This document shows, piece by piece, positions 56,313-64,000 of a stretch of DNA of 64,000 nt; position 1 is the first letter of the stretch; each line of letters begins with the position of its first letter. The DNA is taken from contig NC_063156.1 in NCBI RefSeq assembly GCF_020921035.1, positions 1,550,001-1,614,000 on the forward strand, read 5' to 3'. The notes beneath the pieces were generated by a model that was not told the DNA's origin, ran no database searches, and was given only the letters and a program-made list of their open reading frames with translations. This DNA comes from Rhodamnia argentea. Lineage: Eukaryota > Streptophyta > Magnoliopsida > Myrtales > Myrtaceae. A program made the position numbers and the translations under genes.

Positions 56313-58218
56313 TCACAAGCCCTTGTACGATTTGGTTCTCCGGCTGATCTCCTTCTCCAACTCTTCTAGCCCTCCAACTTCCTCAAGTTCCTGCATCACC
56401 GGTCAGTCAACTCACTCCCTCAAACTAAAACTAAACAGAGAATTCGTCAACGTCAATACAGCGTTGGTCAAAGAAAAACCAATAATCGCCACAAAAATTA
56501 CATTCATTAATTTTTATAAAAAATATATATATGTAGAGACTGGGACCCACCTTAGGTCCGAGAAACAGGCCATATGGTACCCCACTAAATTTGTCCGAGT
56601 GATGGAGCTGGAAGAGATTATAAAAAAACAAGAAACCAAAAACGCGATAGTCAGAACGAGATCTCTGCCGTCGGATCACTCAAAAAAACGATAGAACAAA
56701 TCCTAAACAGGCTACGTGGAACGATCTGATTGGTGTAGCGCCGATTTCCCCAGTACGGTTTTTACCTGGTGGGCTGCAGCGACTCTTCTGAAGTAGGGCA
56801 CGTTGGCGATGGGGCCCACGGGGAATCTCCTGTGGACGAGACCATCGTGGACGAACATGTACGCCATCCCGAACACTGTGATCCCGAGGCCCTGATCAGA
56901 TCGATGGATCGAGCGAGCGAGCGGAGTCAGAGATAGGGGTCAAAACATCAGCGAAAAAGCAGATGATTGGGTTTGGGGGGCGTCTTCTTCCTAGCGCATT
57001 AGAAACGGAAAAAAGCAATAAAAAAATCCCAGCTGGTGACATCGACAGTTAATTAAACGATCATTAAACCGTTAAAGGAGCAGGAGCTAGGAGCTAAGTG
57101 AGATTCTGGTAGCACTTACAGCACCAAAACAGAGACCGGGAACGAGGCCCCTGTGGAAGAAACCGTAGGAGAGAAGAGCGATCGCCGGAGCGGCGTTGAT
57201 TATGGCGAAGACGTCGTTGAGCTCGAACGGCCCGTCTCTCGGCCGATGGTGAGACTGCATTCGATCGAATTTACCATCAGAACTTCGTATCAGTTTCTTC
57301 CGGCCGAAGGAGAGAGGGAGAGCGAATTCAAATGAATTTCTCTCTTTTTAAGTCATTGAGTTGCTTGAAATTATGAGTACAGACCTCGTGCATGTGCCAC
57401 AGAGAAGCATGCCAGAGAGCTCTGTGAGCCCATCTTGCCCAGAACTCCATGCCCACCTGAAAGTCAGAATGCAAGAGAAGCTCAATTCTCGATTTCACCA
57501 CTGAGAAACATAAAATCAAGAATCCCCCCCGACTTCCTTATCTATTTAATCTTCATGCTTGGTGAACCCATAAGCAAGTTTTCATTTCTTGTTTCTTGAA
57601 TTGAAGATGATGAAACTTACGGCAGCGCCCACGGAGAGAGCGAATGTACCGAACATCTCAGACAAAGGCACCTCTCTGCCCTGCAAAATCAAAGTGGGGG
57701 ATGAAAAGGCCAAAGCTTTGCGTTAGACTTGGTTTCCCTGGAAACGAGCAAATGAAGCAAAGGATCAGATTCACGGTTTTTACCTCCATTTGCCACGCGA
57801 ATCTGTAATAAACGGCCATGACGGCCATGGACGTAATCCCGAAGCTGGACATCACGGCGGCGACGAGGTAGGTGAACCGCTCCGACCTCTTCCGCGCCAA
57901 TCTCTCGGCGGCGCGCGATGCCAGGATCTGGTCGGGCCGCGTGGCGGCGTCGGGGCCGTCGTCTTGCGAGGCGGTTTCGGTTTCGGTTTCGGTTTCGACA
58001 TGGGGGCTCCGTTTCAGGTCCTCGAGGACGAAGCACACCGTGAGAAGCGTCTTCCCTCTGGGAGCATGGAAGCCCGCGCAGCTTCTGGAGAGGGAGGGAG
58101 CGAAGGAACGAGAAGAGTGAGAGAGGCAGGTGGGCTGCGGGAGGAGGAGGCTGGAGCTTCTGATGAATTTGATGGGTCTGGGGATTGGGGCGGCGGCGGT
58201 GGACAGGCCTGCCGCCAT
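56313..58218 (-). CDS. BCH: Beta-carotene 3-hydroxylase, plastid, 320 aa
   Basis: Non-heme di-iron enzyme that hydroxylates the beta rings of carotene to make zeaxanthin in plastids. Exons in gene order: 57784-58218, 57621-57680, 57385-57456, 57120-57254, 56766-56891, 56551-56607 and 56313-56390. All seven join in frame with GT-AG. The start MAAGLSTAAAPIPRP opens a Ser- and Pro-rich transit peptide. The membrane helices and all iron-binding histidine clusters are present: HRALWHASLWHMHESHH, FVHDGLVHRRF and AAHQLHHSDKF, with the diagnostic block FSGVPYGLFLGPKELEEVGG. The length is normal for plant BCH enzymes, distinguishing it from P450-type carotene hydroxylases. Arabidopsis relatives are At4g25700 and At5g52570, both in blocks matching this window. 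I see no defect. Confidence 0.96.
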
Positions 58219-58939
58219 GGGAGTAAGCCAAGGCTGATCCTCGAGCAGGGTGTGCGTTGGATTGGGGAGGGGATGGCGAGTGGCGGTGGACTCGGGGAAG
58301 AGCGTGGGGATCGGAGCTGCTCTTAAATTCACCGAGTCCCACAAATCTTGTCCTGAGCAAAACCCTTTTGGTATTAAAAAAATTGCTTCTGGGACTCTGA
58401 AGAGTTGGGACGGTGGACAAATGCCCCTCCCTATGTTCTGAATTTGCTGAAATGCCACCGTTGCGGGTCAATTGACTATTTTCTCTAATAAGCAGAGCAA
58501 TTACTAATTAGGCAGGTTAATATACGGACTGACCTTAAAAGGGATTGTTCTCATCTACTTGCTCCGTCCGAAATTCGAGGATTCGATGTCGATGTGAGCC
58601 CGTTATTACATTGTACAAGTACGAAAAGGGTAAAAAGATTTCCCTGTTGCAGTAATGAAGATTAGAGCATCAAAATCGCATAAAGATGGAGGGAAAATGG
58701 AGCGGAGAGGAATGGACAAAAACAAAAAGGGAGAGAAGACAAAAAAGAAGGGGGTGGTAGGTTCGTGAATTTGGGACGGGGGGCAAGTGGGGGGAGACAA
58801 CGACACGCGTTCGGCTCGGACAGGGGAAAACGTGAGGCTGATGGGCAGCTGCAATGCTTCGAACCGGAAGCGGACAGCGAATCGCGTTGCGGCTTTTGAG
58901 GTCTCTCCCTTCTCTTCTCGTATGAACATGAGCTCACTA
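58219..58939. other. Hydroxylase promoter region, no gene seen
   Basis: The stretch from 58219 to about 58340 is probably the 5' leader. The rest is intergenic; open frames on both strands at 58606-58956 have no recognised product. Confidence 0.45.
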
Positions 58940-59680
58940 TTTAAGAAAACCTCCAACTTTAATATTTATAACAATTATATAAAAAAAATTAATCTTCAAC
59001 TTTTATTTTTACTCCAATTCTATCGATCTAAATGTCCTAATTATATCAAAAAAAATTATCTCATAAAAAAACCTTTAAATTTTACTTTTATCCTAATTTT
59101 ACCACCATTAATTTTCCTTTCATAATAATCATTAGTTAATCTTATATGGCATTTTTACGTCGTTAATGAATTAGATTTCAGCAAAACTAACATGAAAAAA
59201 CTCCCGAATTTCTCTTCTGTTATTTGTTTCCCCTACATATTATCAGGAGATATATAGTCACTCAAGGCGGCACGTTTTGTATTCTCTTCTAGACTCAACA
59301 GCCCAAATGATTTAAAATCTCGTCGTCTCTGAAACTCATTGTTTCTAAATTTCGAAGATTTATTGGTAAGCTCACGAGAAAATTCAAGTTACGTATGATT
59401 AATTATCGGTGGTTACAAATGAAAATTTGATGGTAGTAGAATTGGGATAGAAGCAAAAGTTTGAATTTTTTTATGAGATAAAAAAAAGTTTCAGATATAA
59501 TTAGGATAAATGCTAAAGTTGAGGATTTTTTTGAGACAGATGTTAAAATTAAGGATTTTTTTGGGTATTAGATTGGTAGAATTTGAATAAAAATAAAAGT
59601 TTGAGATTTTTTATGAGAAAAAAAAATATTTTGAATATAATTGCCATAAATGTTAAAGTTAGAATATTTTTTGGGTGCTA
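58940..59680. mobile_element. AT-rich foldback element
   Basis: The left arm ('ctccaactttaatatttat', then 'caacttttatttttactcc') is matched inverted by the right arm ('aaaaataaaagtttgaga', then 'cataaatgttaaagttag'). The arms contain two or three internal repeats of an 'ataaatgctaaagttgagga' type unit. I found no clear target duplication, and it does not belong to the 5237 family. Confidence 0.5.
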
Positions 59681-61108
59681 GGCCATGGGGGGAAAAAAAA
59701 ACAACTATTTTACAAATTTTGGGCGCTCCTCAAGGCGGACACGTATCCCCAACCAACATCCTTAGCAAAGCCTCGACGCAACAACATTAATCGGGTCCCT
59801 CGTGTCGCCGACGCGGACCCGCCCTTTTGTCCTCGTTTGGGCTCCATGCCCACCTCCTTTTTCAGCGTCGCTATCGATGCGCAAACCAAGCGGAATGGAG
59901 TGGGGGTGGGGGTGGGAGTGGCGTGGCAGTTAGATTTAAGGGTCAATTGATTTCATAGGAATCGATTTCAAGATGGATCGAGTTTCGATAATCACTCATG
60001 GAGGGTCGATTTCACATATTGAGAATTGGCAACCGCTCATCACACAGCATGATATTGTCACGAAAGTTTTCAAGACGTATAGCTACATATTTTTCAAGAT
60101 TCTTGCGACCCATCTTTACTTTAGCGGGATGAGAACGCCGTTGCCGTATCTTTTAGCTGTAACTTCTTGTAACTCTTTAAGTCTGAATTTGATACAAGTC
60201 TCCAAAATAGCTTCACACATTTCATTCAAACATTTTAACGAACACACGCCGATTGGTTCGAAATTTGTACGGAGAACGGCAACAAAAAAATAGAGCATTG
60301 GATATTGAGATTGATGAGATGTGATTGCAATCACAACAGGAAAAAACAGAGTGGAGGCTTCGAGTGAAAGGGAGGAGTCGAGGCGAAAGGGTGTGACCGA
60401 GAGTGAGCGCTGTAAGTGTCAAGCAAGGCTGCGAGAGGCGTGAAAGTAAGTGACCAAGCGCCATGGCTCCGACTCGTGACCATGAGCGAGCAATGTGCGA
60501 CGCTCATTCTATTTGTTAGGATTTGTGTGTTGTAAGTGAGAGGTTGCGTCATCGTTTGTGAATGAGAGGAGCGTAAGAAAGAGACTATGTTAGGGTTTGT
60601 AAACGATCTTCATGTTTTCAGTCCAGGTTGGGTGGTCGGGGCGGGTGGGTCTATACTCGGAACCGGAAAGTGGACCGATATTCACCGGTTACGCTTTTAT
60701 AGATTCAGCAATCACGCCGTTTGATCGGACGGTTTCTTTTGGAGTGGCCTGCAGTGGAGTCGTTCTCTGTATCGGTCATACGATCCAAATCAAACCCCCG
60801 CTCCGGCCCGAGAAAACTCGCCCCGTATCCGATGAAGGAGAATGTTACGGGTCGAATCCTTTTGTAAACGAGCCCCTCCTGTGTCTCGGCTCTTCGTATT
60901 GTCCTTCTCTCTTACCCATTTTCGTAACTGGGCCCCTCGAATCAGTCGGACCACCTTTCGGCCCATAATCCCATATGCTTCAGAACGGGACCTCGGGTCG
61001 GGTCACATGGGCCGAGTAATGACCGGCCGGGTAAAAAATATCGCGGGAAAGTATTTGGGATTCGGTGGTCCCCACCACCAACCAACAGGGGGAAGAAGAA
61101 CGCGCAGA
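59681..61108. other. Intergenic, upstream of HSP90
   Basis: No gene recognised. A (GTGGGG)n-like stretch is near 59898-59920. Around 60640-60690 there are a few 'ggaaccgg' motifs, but no hAT ends were found. Confidence 0.45.
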
Positions 61109-61121
61109 GAACATTCGAGAC
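61109..61121 (+). promoter_or_regulatory. Heat-shock element 1 of HSP90
   Basis: GAACATTCGAGAC fits the GAAnnTTCnnGAA pattern with one mismatch in the third unit. It is about 140 bp upstream of the TATA box. Confidence 0.6.
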
Positions 61122-61137
61122 TTTGGATCAGTTGGGA

Positions 61138-61153
61138 GAACGTTCTCGAATTC
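61138..61153 (+). promoter_or_regulatory. Heat-shock element 2 of HSP90, perfect
   Basis: GAACGTTCTCGAATTC contains three perfect alternating units, GAA-nn-TTC-nn-GAA, the binding site of trimeric heat-shock factor. It is about 110 bp upstream of the TATA box. Confidence 0.8.
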
Positions 61154-61260
61154 AAAACCGAAGCTCGACCTCAACGGACGCAGAGCGAGATCTCCTCCGA
61201 CGTCGTTCCCATTCGTGGAGGAAGAATCCAGAACCACGTCCCACTCCTACTCCCTCCAAC

Positions 61261-61267
61261 TATAAAT
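61261..61267 (+). promoter_or_regulatory. TATA box of HSP90
   Basis: TATAAAT lies 147 bp before the start codon, predicting a leader of roughly 115-120 nt. It is placed downstream of both heat-shock elements. Confidence 0.7.
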
Positions 61268-61413
61268 CGCCCTCCGTGCCTCTCCCTCTGGTCGCGTAGA
61301 CAAACGGTTGATTCTGATTCGCTTCGCTTCGCTCTGTGTCGACTCGCTGATTCTTCTCGTCTCTCTCGTGTTCTCATTGCGTCGTGCGCCCCGGCGGGTA
61401 TAGAGGAGTGGCA

Positions 61414-64000
61414 ATGGCGGATGCAGAGACCTTCGCGTTCCAGGCTGAGATAAACCAGCTCTTGAGCTTGATCATCAATACCTTCTACAGCAACAAGGAG
61501 ATCTTCCTTCGCGAGCTCATCAGCAACTCCTCCGATGTACGTCACCTCTCTCTCTCTCTCTCTCCGATTGAACTGTTAGCTCGTGCGTTGCTGCCTATCT
61601 CGACGTTTCTGGCTGTAGTGTCCGCCGATGGACTTGAGGAAAGTAGAATGTATTTGTTAGCCATGTGGAGAGGAATTGAACTTCACGTTCAGCAAAATTG
61701 GCAGAAGGACGCGGTGATCGAAGGCATCACTGCAGCTTGCATTGTGCATTGTTTGTCTCAGCGCTAGTAATTGCTTGCGGATGTAGATGTCTGTGTCGCT
61801 GTAGCTTAGCCAAAGCAGTTGTGATTCTGGATTTGAATTTGCTCGAATTAGATGATGTCCGGTAAAGACTAAGAGCGTCGTGTAACATAATTGGACGGTT
61901 CTGCCCTAAGCATTGCTGGAAAATAATTGCGATCGGTGCTTATGCATAATTGTGACGTCAAAGGCGATATGCTGATTCTGCTCGTGTTTGGGGTGTGTGC
62001 TGTAGGCCTTGGACAAGATTAGGTATGAAAGCCTCACGGACAAGAGCAAGCTTGATGCGCAGCCTGAGCTGTTCATTAGGCTGATGCCGGACAAGGTCAA
62101 CAAGACCCTTTCGATCATTGACAGTGGTATTGGCATGACTAAAGCAGGTAATGCAGTTGGTCGACTAAGATTAATCAGCTTTGTTGGACTTATATCGTTT
62201 AGCTCTGTTTCCATGCGACAGTAGTAATTGTCCCATTAAATTCGTTTAAGCTCTGAAACTTTCAGTGGATGTTAACCTTGAAAATGGATTTGACAGATCT
62301 TGTGAACAACTTGGGTACGATTGCAAGGTCGGGAACCAAGGAATTCATGGAGGCATTGCAGGCTGGAGCTGATGTGAGCATGATCGGTCAATTTGGCGTC
62401 GGTTTCTATTCTGCCTATTTGGTGGCTGAGAAAGTCATTGTGACTACCAAGCACAATGATGACGAGCAGTATATCTGGGAGTCTCAGGCCGGTGGCTCCT
62501 TCACTGTCACGAGAGATGTGAGTGGGGAGCAACTGGGCAGAGGTACCAAGATCACCCTCTTCCTCAAGGAGGACCAGGTGAGTTCCTGGGAGGTTGCATT
62601 TATGAATAGGCAGAGGAGATATGCTATTTGTATCTGTAGATAGGTGTTATGTTACGTAATGCTTAAAAGTGTCGTGTGTTTCTGTTTTCCTCAGCTGGAG
62701 TATCTGGAAGAAAGAAGGATTAAGGACCTTGTGAAGAAACACTCTGAGTTCATTAGCTATCCCATCTATCTGTGGACTGAGAAGACAACTGAGAAAGAGA
62801 TCAGTGATGATGAAGACAATGAGCCCAAGAAGGAAGAGGAAGGAGATGTGGAGGATGTCGATGAGGAGAAGGAAGAAAAGAAGTCCAAGAAGAAGAAGAT
62901 TAAGGAGGTTACCCATGAGTGGCAGCAGATCAACAAACAGAAACCCATCTGGCTGCGAAAGCCAGAAGAGATTACCAAGGAGGAGTATGCTTCCTTCTAC
63001 AAGAGCTTGACCAATGATTGGGAAGACCATCTTGCCGTGAAACACTTCTCTGTCGAGGGGCAACTTGAATTCAAAGCTATTCTGTTCGTCCCAAAACGGG
63101 CTCCATTCGACCTCTTTGATACTCGCAAGAAGATGAACAACATAAAGCTCTATGTCAGGAGGGTGTTCATTATGGACAACTGCGAGGAGCTGATCCCAGA
63201 GTATCTTGGATTTGTGAAGGGAGTTGTCGATTCTGATGACTTGCCTCTCAACATTTCTCGTGAGATGCTGCAACAGAACAAGATTTTGAAGGTCATCAGG
63301 AAGAACCTTGTCAAGAAGTGCATCGAGATGTTCAATGAGATTGCAGAGAATAAGGAGGACTACAATAAGTTCTATGAGGCCTTCTCGAAGAACTTGAAAC
63401 TGGGTATCCATGAAGACAGCCAGAACAGGGCTAAACTTGCAGACCTCCTCCGCTACCACTCAACAAAGAGCGGTGAGGAACTGACAAGCTTGAAGGATTA
63501 TGTCACTAGGATGAAGGAGGGCCAGAAGGATATCTACTACATCACTGGTGAAAGCAAGAAAGCTGTTGAGAACTCTCCATTCTTGGAGCGGCTAAAGAAG
63601 AAGGGCTACGAGGTGCTTTTCATGGTGGATGCGATTGATGAGTATGCTGTTGGACAATTGAAGGAGTACGATGGAAAGAAGTTGGTCTCTGCAACCAAAG
63701 AGGGCCTGAAACTCGATGATGAAAGTGAGGTAGAGAAGAAGAAAAAGGAGGAGAAAAAGAAGTCCTTTGAGAACTTGTGCAAGACAGTCAAGGACATTTT
63801 GGGAGACAAAGTTGAGAAAGTGGTGGTGTCGGACAGAATTGTGGACTCTCCCTGCTGTTTGGTGACTGGAGAGTATGGTTGGTCCGCAAATATGGAGAGG
63901 ATCATGAAAGCTCAGGCTCTGAGGGACAGCAGCATGAGCTCTTACATGTCAAGCAAGAAGACGATGGAGATCAACCCTGACAATGGCATCATGGAGGAGC
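61414..64000 (+). CDS. HSP90: Cytosolic HSP90 chaperone, 3' end outside window
   Basis: ATP-dependent chaperone for kinases, receptors and immune proteins. Exons are 61414-61536, 62006-62147, 62297-62577 and 62695 onward, open at the window edge; about 617 of roughly 700 residues are present. The N-terminal GHKL ATPase domain starts [20 protein letters not shown] and includes [40 protein letters not shown] and [18 protein letters not shown] highly charged linker (about [17 protein letters not shown] to [10 protein letters not shown]) separates it from the middle domain ([33 protein letters not shown]). The C-terminal domain begins and is cut. There is no transit or signal peptide, so it is cytosolic; the MEEVD end must lie beyond 64000. 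Two heat-shock elements suggest a heat-inducible HSP90.1 type (At5g52640 in Arabidopsis, from memory). Confidence 0.97.

Noticed and set aside
60610-61040. CCGG-rich stretch as a fifth hAT copy
   Set aside because: A few 'ggaaccgg' motifs are present, but no TAGGGGTG ends or 8-bp duplication could be found.
61481-64000. Minus-strand open frames opposite HSP90 exons
   Set aside because: They mirror the codon bias of the HSP90 exons on the plus strand and have no independent support.
1-64000. CRISPR arrays, operons or bacterial sequence
   Set aside because: No regularly spaced repeats of that kind were seen, and the spliced genes and transposons throughout show plant nuclear DNA.

Overview
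The window is nuclear DNA of a flowering plant, most probably a woody core eudicot of the rosid group. The genes have GT-AG introns, long AT-rich intergenic stretches and short DNA transposons, and the proteins are closest, from memory, to Arabidopsis ones. I cannot name the species; a Myrtales-type plant is only a guess.

Eleven host genes can be read, ten complete and one cut by the window edge. In order: a BAHD acyltransferase like DCR (minus, 1298-4599); a single-exon C2-domain SRC2-like protein (minus, 14551-15408); mitochondrial ribosomal protein S9 (plus, 16122-19710); fibrillarin (plus, 20833-25360) with box C/D snoRNA copies in its fifth intron; a PATRONUS/securin-like protein (plus, 27663-28717); a DUF819 membrane protein with a likely plastid transit peptide (minus, 29609-32989); an RBM18-like RRM protein (minus, 34060-34808); a CrRLK1L malectin-like receptor kinase (plus, 39967-42453); a PPPDE/DeSI-type deSUMOylating peptidase (plus, 45424-50752); beta-carotene hydroxylase (minus, 56313-58218); and cytosolic HSP90 (plus, 61414 to beyond 64000).

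The gaps hold several repeat groups. Four non-autonomous hAT elements are bounded by 8-bp target duplications and carry dense CCGGT-type subterminal repeats. A family of Mutator-like foldback MITEs has 9-bp target duplications in two copies. There are two further foldback elements, two copies of a tRNA-like SINE, and a worn Ty1/copia remnant near 53.6-54.1 kb. Two hAT copies and one SINE lie in introns of the DeSI gene.

The genes do not form a pathway. The gene order looks like an ancestral block whose Arabidopsis relatives, as I recall them, lie in At5g23.9-24.0, At5g52.4-52.6 and At4g25.6-25.7. One functional link is local: the fibrillarin gene encodes the box C/D methyltransferase and also carries the box C/D guide RNA in its own intron. 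Promoter sites fit the assigned roles: telo box and site II for fibrillarin, an MSA-like box for the PATRONUS-like gene, and heat-shock elements for HSP90.

The best leads for follow-up are the amplified snoRNA in fibrillarin intron 5, an exact 30-bp duplication across the first splice donor of the DeSI gene that predicts an in-frame +10 residue isoform, and the hAT and SINE families with clear target duplications.
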